DNA of 64,000 nucleotides from Frisingicoccus sp009929615 (GCA_028692275.1 JAQUXR010000003.1:1-64000); one strand, 5' to 3'; positions 33,085 through 42,510 are shown, counted from the stretch's first letter. Numbers and translations: made by a program. The notes: generated by a model not told the origin, from the sequence alone.

Positions 33085-34304
33085 TACTTTCTTCCTCCCC
33101 GTGTATACTTCCGCAGCATTGGCAGCAATGCTTCCAAAGTTTCGCAGCACATATTTAATTCTTCCTCTGTCGTATCATAACACATACTAAACCGGATTGT
33201 GCCATCTAAATACTTTTTATCCGTACCAACAGCCCTTAAGGTTCCGCTGATTGCCGGATGATTTGATGAACAGGCCGAACCGGAAGACACATAAATCCCC
33301 CGCTCCTCCAGTGCATGAAGTAATACTTCGGAACGAATATTTTCAAAGCCCCCACTTACAATATGTGGGGCTGGTCCCTGGTGAAAGTTTTCATCGGATA
33401 CCTTATGTGCAAATCCATGAATCTGAACACCTTCCATAGCTTCTAAACGGGTCACAAAAGCTTCCCTCAGCTTATAAAGATTCTCTTGTTTTTTGGCAAA
33501 GTCATCAAAAACCCACCGGACAGCTTCGCCGATACCGACAATGCCGGGTACATTTTCTGTACCTGAACGCATATCCTTCTGCTGCCCACCACCTAAAATC
33601 AGAGGTCGAACTTTAACTTTGTCACCTATATATATAAATCCAATGCCCTTTGGGCCATGAATCTTATGTCCACTCACTGTTAATAAATCTATATGAATTT
33701 TTTTTGGATGGATTTCTATCTTTCCAAATCCCTGTATAGCATCCACATGGAACAAAGTCTGAGGATTTTTCTTTTGAATAATCCTGCCAATCTCATCCAA
33801 TGGCTGAATGGTTCCAATTTCATTATTGACTGCCATAACAGAGACAAGAATTGTATCTTCTCGAATTGCCTTTTCAAGTGCTTCCATAGAAACAACACCT
33901 TGGGCATCCACCGGAAGGTAGGTCACTTCAAATCCCTGTTCTTCAAGATAAATCATCGGGTTATAGACAGATGGATGTTCTATGGCCGTTGTGATTAAAT
34001 GTCTGCCTCTGCGCTGATTCGCCAAGGCTCCACCAATCAAAGCCATATTATTTGACTCCGTACCCCCGGATGTAAAAACAATATTTTTACTATCCACTTT
34101 AAGTGTTGAAGCAATGATTTTTTTTGCTTCATTCACATACTGCTCAGCCGTAAATCCCTTCATGTGCAATGAGGATGGATTACCATAGTCCTTTGTCATC
34201 ACTTCTACCATCTTCCGGCAGACACTGTCTGCCACTTTAGTCGTGGCCGCATTATCCAGATATATTTCATTAGTAACGGCACCATGGCCTAAATTAATCT
34301 CCAT
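33084..34304 (-). CDS. Cysteine desulfurase paired with ThiI (NifZ-type)
   Basis: About 406 residues of the NifS/IscS class V aminotransferases. The PLP lysine is in VSGHKIHGPKG and the catalytic Cys in SSGSACSSN; DNAATTKV and GGTESNNMA are conserved. It supplies persulfide sulfur, here most likely to ThiI, whose start overlaps its stop. The ATG at 34304 follows AGAGGAA just after the rsmE stop and is preferred over 34325. Confidence 0.92.
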   Translation of the reverse strand: MEINLGHGAVTNEIYLDNAATTKVADSVCRKMVEVMTKDYGNPSSLHMKGFTAEQYVNEAKKIIASTLKVDSKNIVFTSGGTESNNMALIGGALANQRRGRHLITTAIEHPSVYNPMIYLEEQGFEVTYLPVDAQGVVSMEALEKAIREDTILVSVMAVNNEIGTIQPLDEIGRIIQKKNPQTLFHVDAIQGFGKIEIHPKKIHIDLLTVSGHKIHGPKGIGFIYIGDKVKVRPLILGGGQQKDMRSGTENVPGIVGIGEAVRWVFDDFAKKQENLYKLREAFVTRLEAMEGVQIHGFAHKVSDENFHQGPAPHIVSGGFENIRSEVLLHALEERGIYVSSGSACSSNHPAISGTLRAVGTDKKYLDGTIRFSMCYDTTEEELNMCCETLEALLPMLRKYTRGGRK

Positions 34305-34305
34305 A

Positions 34306-35046
34306 TTATTCCTCTTCAAATTCAAACATCAAAACAGACAGCATGGCAAGGCCTGCTGTTTCTGTTCGAAGTATTCGCCGTCCTAAAGTTACTGGTGATG
34401 CACCTGCCTCTATAGCCGCTTCAACTTCTTTTTCGTCGAAACCGCCTTCCGGTCCGATAAAAATTCCAATAGACTTTTTATCCTTTAAGCCGGATATGAT
34501 TTTTCGGGTATTAGCCATCCCCTCTGCCTTTTCATACGGAATAATCATTCCGTCTAAAGACCGGGCATAGGCCAGAGCCTGTGCAAATCCCATCACTGGT
34601 TTAATTTCAGGTACAATTCCTCTCCCTGACTGCTTTGCACCACCTTCGGCAATCTGCTGCCACCGGGTGAGCTTCTTTACTTCTTTTTTTTCATCCAATT
34701 TCACGATGACGCGGCTTGTACGCACTGGAATAATCTCATAGGCCCCTAATTCTACAGCCTTCTGAATAATCAATTCCATCTTGTCCCCTTTAGGAAGTCC
34801 TTGAAACAAATACAGCCGGACCGGAAGTTCAACATAGGACTTCCATGAGTTTTCTATGGAAAGACAGATTTCTTCCCGCTCTATCGTCTTAATCCGGCAG
34901 AAATAGTCCATTCCCTGGCCATCGCTTATTGAAACTTCGTCCCCCGGATGCATCCGGAGGACGTTTTTTATATGATTAACATCATTACCCCTGATTACAA
35001 GTTCCTCTTCCCGGACCTGTGAGAGGGGCACAAAAAATCTTGGCAT
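34306..35046 (-). CDS. rsmE: 16S rRNA (uracil-1498-N3)-methyltransferase RsmE
   Basis: A 246-residue SPOUT-fold methyltransferase. GIFIGPEGGFDEKEVEAA and LGRRILRTETAGLAML are the SAM-binding knot motifs; the PUA-like N-terminus precedes. It methylates U1498 of 16S rRNA. It follows prmA in the conserved hrcA-grpE-dnaK-dnaJ-prmA-rsmE order. Confidence 0.94.
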   Translation of the reverse strand: MPRFFVPLSQVREEELVIRGNDVNHIKNVLRMHPGDEVSISDGQGMDYFCRIKTIEREEICLSIENSWKSYVELPVRLYLFQGLPKGDKMELIIQKAVELGAYEIIPVRTSRVIVKLDEKKEVKKLTRWQQIAEGGAKQSGRGIVPEIKPVMGFAQALAYARSLDGMIIPYEKAEGMANTRKIISGLKDKKSIGIFIGPEGGFDEKEVEAAIEAGASPVTLGRRILRTETAGLAMLSVLMFEFEEE

Positions 35047-35061
35047 TAGATTTCTCCTATT

Positions 35062-36015
35062 TTACGCTTTTGCTGTAAAGGAAACCCAGCCACCAGAATG
35101 AGTTGTTTCCAATACTTCAAAGCCGTTAGCTGTCAAAGCCTGTCTTACATCTTCTTCTCTTTCATCGATAATTCCGGAGGTAATAAATAAAGCTCCCGGT
35201 TTCATCATCTCTTTGACAACACCACTCAATGGAATAATGATTTCTGCAAAAATATTTGCAAGAACCATATCAAATTTATGTTCGCCTATCTGATGACGGA
35301 AATCCGAATCAGAAATCACATCTCCTGTAAGTACCGTATAGACATCATCTCCAATGCCGTTCACCCGGGCATTCTCAATAGCCGCTTCTACAGCATGGAT
35401 ATCCACATCTGTTGCTGATGCATTCTCAGCACCCAAAAGCAGTGCAATAATGGATAAAATACCACTTCCACAGCCGACATCTAAAACCTTCTGTCCCGGC
35501 TGCATGTACTTCTTAAGCTGGGTAATACACAAACGGGTCGTATGATGCGTTCCCGTACCAAAAGCAGTTCCCGGATCCAGTTCAACGACCAGTGTATCTT
35601 CCGGAACATTTTCCAGTTCCTCCCAGGTCGGTTTAATAATAATATGTTCATCCACATTAAATGGCTTCCAGTATTTCTTCCAATTATTAAGCCAGTCAAT
35701 ATCTTCTGTCTCAGATTTCTCGATAGTTGCCTCACCAATATCCACAAAATCTGCCAGTTCTTTAACAGCAGCTGACACTTCTTCCAAAGTTGATTCGTGG
35801 TCTTTTTCAGGCTCAATGTAGAAGGATACATAGGCTTTACCATCATCTTCGTCTAAATCCGGAAGCAAATCAATAAACATCCGTTTCTTATCCTCTTCAG
35901 ACAATGGTACCTTATCTTCAATCTCAATACCTTCAATACCCATCTCTGCCAATGTGTAACTAATCAAATCCACCGCTTCTGTGGTGGTCGCTAAACGATA
36001 CTTATTCCACTTCAT
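35062..36015 (-). CDS. prmA: Ribosomal protein L11 methyltransferase PrmA
   Basis: A 317-residue SAM-dependent methyltransferase. VVELDPGTAFGTGTHHTTRLC, VLDVGCGSGILSIIALLLGA and VLANIFAEIIIPL are diagnostic. It trimethylates ribosomal protein L11. It follows dnaJ by 15 nt. Confidence 0.94.
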   Translation of the reverse strand: MKWNKYRLATTTEAVDLISYTLAEMGIEGIEIEDKVPLSEEDKKRMFIDLLPDLDEDDGKAYVSFYIEPEKDHESTLEEVSAAVKELADFVDIGEATIEKSETEDIDWLNNWKKYWKPFNVDEHIIIKPTWEELENVPEDTLVVELDPGTAFGTGTHHTTRLCITQLKKYMQPGQKVLDVGCGSGILSIIALLLGAENASATDVDIHAVEAAIENARVNGIGDDVYTVLTGDVISDSDFRHQIGEHKFDMVLANIFAEIIIPLSGVVKEMMKPGALFITSGIIDEREEDVRQALTANGFEVLETTHSGGWVSFTAKA

Positions 36016-36029
36016 ATAATTCCTCTTTA

Positions 36030-37244
36030 TTATTCATCTAAATCGTCAAAGGCTTCCTTTACTTTATCCATGAAACTTTTCTTTTTCTTTCCGTCTTTTC
36101 CCTTTGATTCTTCTTCTTTTTCAGGCTTAGCATCCTGCGGACGTACACCATTTAAAGAATCATCAAATTTCCGAAGCAGTTCTTTCTGCTCGTTGTTTAA
36201 CTTTTCAGGAACCTGTACAACCAGTGTTACATAATGGTCACCACGAATGTTCTTATTACGAATCGTTGGCACACCTTTGCCTTTTAACCGAATACGCGCA
36301 TCGGTCTGTGTTCCTGCTTTGATGGTCTGTGTTACATCGCCATCTACTGTCTTAATTGTAATTTCTCCGCCCAAAGCTGCCTGAACAAAAGATATCGGCA
36401 TCGTTGAATAAATGTCATATTCCTGACGACGGAAAATCGGATGTCTGTCAACAGTTACATTGACAAGCAAATCTCCACGGGCCCCGCCATTGGTTCCCGG
36501 TTCGCCTTTTCCACGGATACGTACACTCTGTCCGGAATCAATACCTGCCGGAATCGTAACTTCTATTGTCTTCTTGTTGCGAATATATCCTGCTCCGCCA
36601 CAATCCGTACATTTTTCTTTAACAATTTTACCTGTACCATGACAGTCAGGACAAGCCTGTACATTTCTTACCATACCAAATAATGACTGTTGTGTAAAGA
36701 CTACCTGGCCCTTACCACCACATTTTTGACAGGTTTCCGGTTTTGTTCCCGGTTTTGCTCCGCTTCCATGACAGTGCGGACACTCATCCTTTAAATTCAT
36801 TTCAAATTTCTTATTAACACCGAATACAGCCTCCATAAAGGAAATCCGAACATTAATCCGAACATTCGCTCCCTGCATAGGGCCATTATAGGATGCACCG
36901 CCTCGACTTCGTCCACCACCGAAGAAATCACCAAATATATCGCCGAATATGTCTCCCATATCCGCCGAATTGAAGTCGAAACCGCCAAAACCGCCGGCTC
37001 CGCCGCCACCCTGTTCAAAGGCTGCATGGCCAAACTGATCATATTGGCGCCGCTTATCTCCATCACTCAAAACAGCATAGGCTTCGGATGCTTCTTTAAA
37101 TTTTGCTTCTGCTTCTTTATCTCCGGGATTCGTATCCGGATGATATTTCTTAGCTAATTTTCTATATGCTTTTTTCAGTTCATCGTCTGTCGCAGATTTT
37201 GACACACCCAGAACCTCATAATAATCTCTTTTTGTATCTGCCAT
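36030..37244 (-). CDS. dnaJ: Chaperone DnaJ
   Basis: About 404 residues. J domain at residues 4-70 with the HPD motif (KYHPDTN), a Gly/Phe-rich region, the zinc-finger domain with four CxxCxGxG-type repeats (CPHCHGSG, CQKCGGKG, CPDCHGTG, CTDCGGAG), and the C-terminal substrate-binding domain. It delivers clients to DnaK and stimulates its ATPase. The ATG at 37244 has GAAGG at good spacing; ATG 37250 is an alternative. Confidence 0.95.
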   Translation of the reverse strand: MADTKRDYYEVLGVSKSATDDELKKAYRKLAKKYHPDTNPGDKEAEAKFKEASEAYAVLSDGDKRRQYDQFGHAAFEQGGGGAGGFGGFDFNSADMGDIFGDIFGDFFGGGRSRGGASYNGPMQGANVRINVRISFMEAVFGVNKKFEMNLKDECPHCHGSGAKPGTKPETCQKCGGKGQVVFTQQSLFGMVRNVQACPDCHGTGKIVKEKCTDCGGAGYIRNKKTIEVTIPAGIDSGQSVRIRGKGEPGTNGGARGDLLVNVTVDRHPIFRRQEYDIYSTMPISFVQAALGGEITIKTVDGDVTQTIKAGTQTDARIRLKGKGVPTIRNKNIRGDHYVTLVVQVPEKLNNEQKELLRKFDDSLNGVRPQDAKPEKEEESKGKDGKKKKSFMDKVKEAFDDLDE

Positions 37245-37273
37245 ATCCATCACCTTCTTTATATAACGTAGCT

Positions 37274-37321
37274 AAAGAGGATACCCCAGAGCTGGAAAGC
37301 CAGCCCTGGAACAGCCTCTTT
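37274..37321 (-). promoter_or_regulatory. Long hairpin between dnaK and dnaJ
   Basis: AAAGAGG pairs with CCTCTTT and an inner CCAGGGCTGG with CCAGCTCTGG (minus strand), separated by 5-nt internal loops. There is no T tract, so it is more likely a processing or stability element that sets the DnaK:DnaJ ratio than a terminator. Confidence 0.65.
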
Positions 37322-37349
37322 ATCTATCTTCTGTCCAACTTTATCTATC

Positions 37350-39212
37350 TTACACTTCTTTATAGTCTGCGTCAACCACATCATCTGACTGGTAGCTGCT
37401 GTTTGCTCCCTGGGATGGGTCTGCTCCAGCACCCTGTCCAGCTGCTGCACCGGCTGCTTCATACATCTTTGTGAATACACCCTGAGCAGATTCCATTAAT
37501 TTTTCTTTAGCTGCTTTAATTTCATCTACATCAGCATCGGACATATTATCAATATTTGTTTTTGCAAGAAGTGCTTTCATACTGTCCACTTCAGTCTGAA
37601 CTTTAGCTTTATCTTCTTCGCTGACTTTGTCGCCAACTTCTTTTAATGCTTTTTCTGTCTGGAATACCATAGCATCTGCATCATTTCTTGCTTCAATGCC
37701 TTCTTTACGTTTCTTATCCTGAGCTTCAAATTCAGCTGCTTCTTTAACAGCTTTTTCAATATCAGACTCAGACATGTTAGAGCCTGCTGTAATTGTAATG
37801 TGCTGTTCTTTACCTGTTCCAAGGTCTTTAGCGGATACATTAACAATACCGTTGGCATCAATATCAAATGTTACTTCAACCTGTGGGATTCCACGTGGAG
37901 CTGGTGCAATACCATCTAACTGGAAGCGTCCAAGGCTCTTATTATCTTTTGCAAACTGACGCTCACCCTGTACAACATTGATATCTACTGCTGTCTGATT
38001 ATCTGCTGCTGTAGAGAAAATCTGGCTCTTCTTTGTAGGAATTGTTGTATTTCTTTCAATCAGGTGTGTTGCAATGCCGCCCATTGTTTCAATGGATAAT
38101 GTCAAAGGTGTTACATCAAGAAGAAGGATATCTCCGGCGCCTGCATCGCCTGCTAATTTACCGCCCTGAATGGAAGCACCGATAGCAACACATTCATCAG
38201 GATTCAGGTTCTTGCTTGCTTCTTTTCCTGTCAGCTGTTTTACTTTATCCTGTACTGCAGGAATACGTGTAGAACCACCAACAAGGAGAACTTTGCTTAA
38301 TTCAGAAGCTGTAATTCCAGCATCTTTCAAAGCGTTCTGAACAGGAATAACTGTTCTCTCAACCAAATCTGTTGTTAATTCATCAAATTTTGCACGTGTC
38401 AGAGTCATTTCAAAATGTTTTGCTCCTTCAGCTGTTGCTGTGATGAATGGCAGGTTGATATTTGTGTTTGCTGCACTTGATAATTCTTTTTTAGCTTTTT
38501 CAGCAGCTTCTTTCAAACGCTGCATAGCCATCTTGTCACCGGAAAGGTCAACGCCTTCGGTACGTTTAAATTCATCAATCATGTACTGAGTTAATTTAGC
38601 ATCGAAGTCATCACCACCAAGGCGGTTATCCCCGGAAGTTGCTAATACTTCGATAACACCATCACCGATTTCGATAACGGAAACATCAAATGTACCACCA
38701 CCTAAATCGTATACCATGATTTTCTGTTCACTTTCATTATCCAGGCCATAAGCTAAAGCTGCAGCCGTTGGCTCGTTGATGATACGTTTAACATCAAGGC
38801 CTGCAATCTTACCCGCATCTTTTGTTGCCTGACGCTGAGCATCATTGAAATATGCCGGAACAGTGATAACTGCTTCGCTTACTGTTTCTCCCAGATAGCT
38901 TTCAGCATCTGCTTTCAGTTTCTGAAGAATCATCGCTGAAATTTCCTGTGGTGAAAACTTCTTATCGTCAATTGTTACTTTGTAATCAGAACCCATATGT
39001 CTCTTAATCGATGAGATTGTTTTATCTGCATTTGTTACAGCCTGACGTTTTGCAGGTTCACCAACAAGACGTTCTCCTGTTTTTGTAAAAGCAACAACAG
39101 ATGGTGTTGTTCTTGCACCTTCTGTATTTGCGATAACAACTGGTTTACCACCTTCCATAACTGCTACACATGAATTTGTTGTTCCTAAGTCAATACCAAT
39201 AATCTTACTCAT
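37350..39212 (-). CDS. dnaK: Chaperone DnaK (Hsp70)
   Basis: A 620-residue Hsp70. N-terminal ATPase domain with IGIDLGTTNSCVAV, VITVPAYFNDAQRQATKDAG and VYDLGGGTFDVSV, linker DVTPLTLSIET, then the substrate-binding domain and helical lid. The C-terminal EEVD-like tail of Gram-negatives is replaced by DVVDADYKEV. It refolds proteins in the cytoplasm with DnaJ and GrpE. It is third gene in the hrcA operon. Confidence 0.97.
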   Translation of the reverse strand: MSKIIGIDLGTTNSCVAVMEGGKPVVIANTEGARTTPSVVAFTKTGERLVGEPAKRQAVTNADKTISSIKRHMGSDYKVTIDDKKFSPQEISAMILQKLKADAESYLGETVSEAVITVPAYFNDAQRQATKDAGKIAGLDVKRIINEPTAAALAYGLDNESEQKIMVYDLGGGTFDVSVIEIGDGVIEVLATSGDNRLGGDDFDAKLTQYMIDEFKRTEGVDLSGDKMAMQRLKEAAEKAKKELSSAANTNINLPFITATAEGAKHFEMTLTRAKFDELTTDLVERTVIPVQNALKDAGITASELSKVLLVGGSTRIPAVQDKVKQLTGKEASKNLNPDECVAIGASIQGGKLAGDAGAGDILLLDVTPLTLSIETMGGIATHLIERNTTIPTKKSQIFSTAADNQTAVDINVVQGERQFAKDNKSLGRFQLDGIAPAPRGIPQVEVTFDIDANGIVNVSAKDLGTGKEQHITITAGSNMSESDIEKAVKEAAEFEAQDKKRKEGIEARNDADAMVFQTEKALKEVGDKVSEEDKAKVQTEVDSMKALLAKTNIDNMSDADVDEIKAAKEKLMESAQGVFTKMYEAAGAAAGQGAGADPSQGANSSYQSDDVVDADYKEV

Positions 39213-39265
39213 AATCTTATCCTCCTAAATTATCTGTTATTATCAAATTTTTTAAATAAACTGTC

Positions 39266-39898
39266 TTACTCAGCAACCATCACCATACTGTGACGGATGA
39301 CTTTATCTTTATATAAATAACCCTTTTGTAATTCCTGGGTTACAATACCTGACTCATATTTATCACTTGGTGCCTGCATAACCGCATTATGAAAATCCGG
39401 ATTAAACTCCACACCTTCAGCTTCAACAACGGATACACCCATATCTTCAAAGGCTGTCATCAACTGTTTATAAACCAGCTCAATGCCCTGCGCAAAAGAT
39501 GTTGCTTTTTCTTCCTCTGTCATCGCTGCCAGCCCCCGTTCAAAATTATCAACGACCGGGAGAAGCTTTTCAACAACGTCAGCAGCTCCAATACTGTACA
39601 TCTGCTGCTTTTCTTTCTCTGTACGCTTCCTGAAATTATCAAATTCTGCCATCTGGCGAACCAGCTTGTCATTTAATTCTGCGATTTTTTCGTCTTTTTT
39701 ATCCTTCTTATCCTTGCGGAAAAAGCCTTTTTTCTTTTCTTCCGGCTTCTCTTCTTCATCTGCTGCAGCGGCTTCCGCATCAGTTGTTTCATCTGCGTTT
39801 TCTGCTGCTTCTTCTACTTCTTCAACAGTTTCTATATCTTCTGTCTGAATTTCTTCTTCAGACTCTTTTTCTTTTATATCCTTTTCCTGTTCTGCCAC
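39266..39898 (-). CDS. grpE: Nucleotide exchange factor GrpE
   Basis: A 210-residue protein. A very acidic N-terminus (about residues 1-60) leads into the long coiled coil (ELNDKLVRQMAEFDNFRKRTEKEKQ) and the beta domain ending in VTQELQKGYLYKDKVIRHSMVMV. It releases ADP from DnaK. It lies between hrcA and dnaK. Confidence 0.95.
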   Translation of the reverse strand: MAEQEKDIKEKESEEEIQTEDIETVEEVEEAAENADETTDAEAAAADEEEKPEEKKKGFFRKDKKDKKDEKIAELNDKLVRQMAEFDNFRKRTEKEKQQMYSIGAADVVEKLLPVVDNFERGLAAMTEEEKATSFAQGIELVYKQLMTAFEDMGVSVVEAEGVEFNPDFHNAVMQAPSDKYESGIVTQELQKGYLYKDKVIRHSMVMVAE

Positions 39899-39911
39899 TT
39901 CACATCACCTC

Positions 39912-40946
39912 TTACTTTTTCTTAAATATTTCATCCAGCTGATTCATCATCGTCTGGAGATTTCCAACCACTTTTTTATAATCCATACGTTTTGGTCCGA
40001 TAATACCTATCGTTCCCTGGACACCTTCTTCCAACTCATAGGTTGCTGTAACAATACTGCAATCCTTCATACTGCTGACCGGTGCTTCTGAGCCGATATA
40101 AATCTGAATCGGATTTTTGTTTTCCTCATCCTCGCCCTGCTGCTCCACAATCAGTTCTGTCAGTGCCTGTTTTTCTTCCATCAGGCCTAGCAGCTCACTG
40201 GCTTTTTCCCTGTCACCCAATTCCGGATATTTAAGAAGGTTTGTTGCACCACTTGTATAGATTTCAAAATCATCTTCCTCCTGAATGGCAACTGCAATGG
40301 CATCGATTACATTACTGATAATCTGTCCGTAACCTTCAGCCTGAGTTTTCATCCGCTGAATCATCTCCATATTTATCTCCTGGAGACACAACCCCTGAAG
40401 GAATGTATTCATAAGAAGATTTAATTTTGCAACTTCCTCTTCCTCTACCGGTTCATCAACTTCAATCAATTTGTTTTTAATCAAATTGCCTTCCAGCATA
40501 ATAACCACCAGAAGCTGATCCTCTGTTACCCGGGATAACTGAATAAACTTCAGTTTATTTCTTTTATACTGCGGCGATGAAATCATCGTTGCATAGTTGG
40601 TATTCGTTGCAAGCAGTTTAGCAACCTGTTTAAGAAGTAAGTCCAGCTTATCAGCTTTCTCAATAAGAAGGTCTTTCATCTCGGATACTTCTGCAATCTT
40701 GTCTCTCATCATATTATCTACATAAAAACGGTAACCCTTATCTGAAGGGATACGCCCTGCAGAAGTATGAGGCTGAACAATATACCCTAAATCCTCTAAA
40801 TCCGACATTTCATTACGAATCGTTGCTGAGCTCAGATTCAAGTCGGTATACTTCGAAATGGTCCGGGAGCCCACCGGTTCACCGGTAATCAAATAGGTTT
40901 GTATGATACTATTTAAGATTTTTATCTTTCTTTCATCCAGATCCAC
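39912..40946 (-). CDS. hrcA: Heat-shock repressor HrcA
   Basis: About 344 residues. The N-terminal winged helix (SSATIRNEMSDLEDLGYIVQPHTSAGRIPSDKGYRFYVD) binds CIRCE; a GAF-like domain and C-terminal part follow. It represses the operon and is activated by GroEL in related bacteria. The frame extends to an ATG at 40979, but that codon lies inside CIRCE. A GTG at 40946 with AAAGGAG 8 nt upstream is a better start. Confidence 0.93.
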   Translation of the reverse strand: MDLDERKIKILNSIIQTYLITGEPVGSRTISKYTDLNLSSATIRNEMSDLEDLGYIVQPHTSAGRIPSDKGYRFYVDNMMRDKIAEVSEMKDLLIEKADKLDLLLKQVAKLLATNTNYATMISSPQYKRNKLKFIQLSRVTEDQLLVVIMLEGNLIKNKLIEVDEPVEEEEVAKLNLLMNTFLQGLCLQEINMEMIQRMKTQAEGYGQIISNVIDAIAVAIQEEDDFEIYTSGATNLLKYPELGDREKASELLGLMEEKQALTELIVEQQGEDEENKNPIQIYIGSEAPVSSMKDCSIVTATYELEEGVQGTIGIIGPKRMDYKKVVGNLQTMMNQLDEIFKKK

Positions 40947-40968
40947 CAGACCACTCCTTTCTGTGTTA

Positions 40969-40995
40969 TTAGCACTCATTTAACGAGAGTGCTAA
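40969..40995. promoter_or_regulatory. CIRCE operator (perfect)
   Basis: TTAGCACTC-N9-GAGTGCTAA, a perfect match to the HrcA-binding consensus, just downstream of the hrcA promoter. It places hrcA-grpE-dnaK-dnaJ under HrcA control. Confidence 0.97.
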
Positions 40996-41007
40996 TATCT
41001 ATTCACT

Positions 41008-41036
41008 AAGATAGCACCATCAACATATTTTGTCAA
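41008..41036 (-). promoter_or_regulatory. Sigma-A promoter of the hrcA operon
   Basis: Minus strand TTGACA (41036-41031), 17-nt spacer, TATCTT (41013-41008), directly upstream of CIRCE. Confidence 0.82.
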
Positions 41037-41111
41037 TAGTTTCAAAAATATTTTTTAAATTATTCAGAAAATATGATATACTTGGTGTAAAATTTTTAAG
41101 GAGTGTATAGA

Positions 41112-41582
41112 ATGTCTATTGATAAAGTCAGAGCACATTTCAGAACATATAATATGGAAGAACGTATTATGGAGTTTGATGTTTCCAGTGCTACGGTAGA
41201 ATTAGCCGCCCAGGCCCTCGCCTGTGAACCAGCCCATATTGCCAAATCCCTTTCATTTAAAATTGATGACCGGACAATTTTAATTATTGCCGCCGGTGAT
41301 GCCAAAGTAGATAATCAGAAATACAAAGCCCTTTTTGGTAGCAAGGCGAAAATGCTGACACCTGATGAAGCTCTCGAACGCATCGGTCATGCGGTTGGCG
41401 GCATCTGCCCTTTCGGTATCAAAAATGATGTTGAAGTTTATCTGGATGAATCCATGAAACGCTTTGAATATATGTACCCGGCAGCCGGAAGTTCCAACAG
41501 TGCCATTAGGCTCACTATTTCTGAACTTGAAAAATATTCAGGAAGTAAGGATTGGATAGATGTCTGCAAAAACTGGGCATAA
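41112..41582 (+). CDS. YbaK/EbsC family aminoacyl-tRNA deacylase
   Basis: About 156 residues of the YbaK/ProX editing-domain family. AHIAKSLSFKIDDRTILIIAAGDAKVDNQKYKALFG and VGGICPFGIKNDVEVYLDESM are typical, with the conserved Lys in AKSLSF. Such proteins clear mischarged tRNA (for example Cys-tRNAPro). The ATG at 41112 has AAGGAG upstream; the GTG at 41103 overlaps that site. It is divergent from hrcA, whose promoter shares the 130-nt gap. Confidence 0.9.
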   Translation: MSIDKVRAHFRTYNMEERIMEFDVSSATVELAAQALACEPAHIAKSLSFKIDDRTILIIAAGDAKVDNQKYKALFGSKAKMLTPDEALERIGHAVGGICPFGIKNDVEVYLDESMKRFEYMYPAAGSSNSAIRLTISELEKYSGSKDWIDVCKNWA

Positions 41583-41583
41583 A

Positions 41584-41651
41584 AGAACCCCTCTGTTATT
41601 CTTCGAAAGCCGTGAAATGCTTTCTTTGAATGAACAGAGGGGTTTTTTTAA
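41584..41651. terminator. Terminator with a long loop
   Basis: AACCCCTCTGTT/AACAGAGGGGTT, a perfect 12-bp stem enclosing about 35 nt (which contains GAAAGC/GCTTTC-type pairing), followed by TTTTTTT on the plus strand. It ends the YbaK-type gene and may also serve the convergent rpn gene. Confidence 0.85.
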
Positions 41652-41661
41652 TCTTCTCTGA

Positions 41662-42510
41662 TTATTTGATAATTTCTTCTACTTCATTCTCCGGAATTCC
41701 ACAATCCATTGCAATTTCTGCTGCAGACTTTCCTTCTATACGAAGTTTAAAAACCCTTTTAGTTATCTCAATTCCTTCTTTCAGTCCCTGCTCGCGGCCT
41801 TCTTCCAGACGGCTCTGCATGAGATAATTATGGTCCCGAATAGCTTTCTGTCGTGCCTCATATTCCTGACGCTTCTGCCGGTCTGCACTTATGTTTACCA
41901 GCTTATTATAAGCTTCGCCCAGATATTCATTCTTTTCTGACATTGCTTCCAACTCCTCCCTGTTTTCTCCGTTCAGAAACCGTGCCCAGTACAGAAGATC
42001 ATTCTCCGGATATTCATATTGTTTCAGTTTTCTCAATTCAAGAACATGAATCTCCATTTTATCGCTGTAAAGTTCATGGCGTCCATCCTCCCAAAGGTGA
42101 AAGCAAGAGTAAAATTCCTTTCTACCTTTGAACAAATCAAAATCAAGTATTCCTATGTGAATACACTTCTTTAGTTCCGTATAGGATTGTCCGGCTTCAA
42201 TTTGCTCACAGAACATTTTCCCCAAATAAAATATTGACCGTTCCGGCCATGCTTTAAAAGCTTCCACCTGAATCTCAATATCTATTTGAGTACCATTCTC
42301 CATGAGAACCCGTACATCTAAAATTCCTAATTTATCTTCTTTGTAAAATTTCCGCAAATCGTTTGGTAAAAGCAGCGTCTCTTGAATTGTATCAACAGGA
42401 ACCGCCATAAGTGCAGAAAGAAATCCTCGTCGGACAAAATCCTCCTGCATAAGTTCCTTAAAACAAAAGTCGACCTTTGGCTGCATGATGAATTCCTGTG
42501 TATTTTCCAT
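41662..42510 (-). CDS. Rpn family recombination-promoting nuclease (PD-(D/E)XK)
   Basis: A 282-residue protein of the Rpn/transposase_31-like family. The nuclease core is KVDFCFKELM..., LGILDVRVLMENGTQIDIEIQVEAF (Asp and Glu-x-Gln of the PD-(D/E)XK site), then WPERSIFYLGKMFCEQI. The C-terminus has AAEIAMDCGIPENEVEEIIK, a small helical tail common in these proteins. Rpn proteins cut DNA and promote RecA-independent recombination. It is a typical multi-copy accessory gene, placed between the heat-shock and peptide operons. Confidence 0.87.
   Translation of the reverse strand: MENTQEFIMQPKVDFCFKELMQEDFVRRGFLSALMAVPVDTIQETLLLPNDLRKFYKEDKLGILDVRVLMENGTQIDIEIQVEAFKAWPERSIFYLGKMFCEQIEAGQSYTELKKCIHIGILDFDLFKGRKEFYSCFHLWEDGRHELYSDKMEIHVLELRKLKQYEYPENDLLYWARFLNGENREELEAMSEKNEYLGEAYNKLVNISADRQKRQEYEARQKAIRDHNYLMQSRLEEGREQGLKEGIEITKRVFKLRIEGKSAAEIAMDCGIPENEVEEIIK

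Noticed and set aside
41662..42510. Active transposon carrying the Rpn gene
   Set aside because: No terminal inverted repeats or target duplications are visible on either side; the family is a nuclease often mislabelled as transposase.
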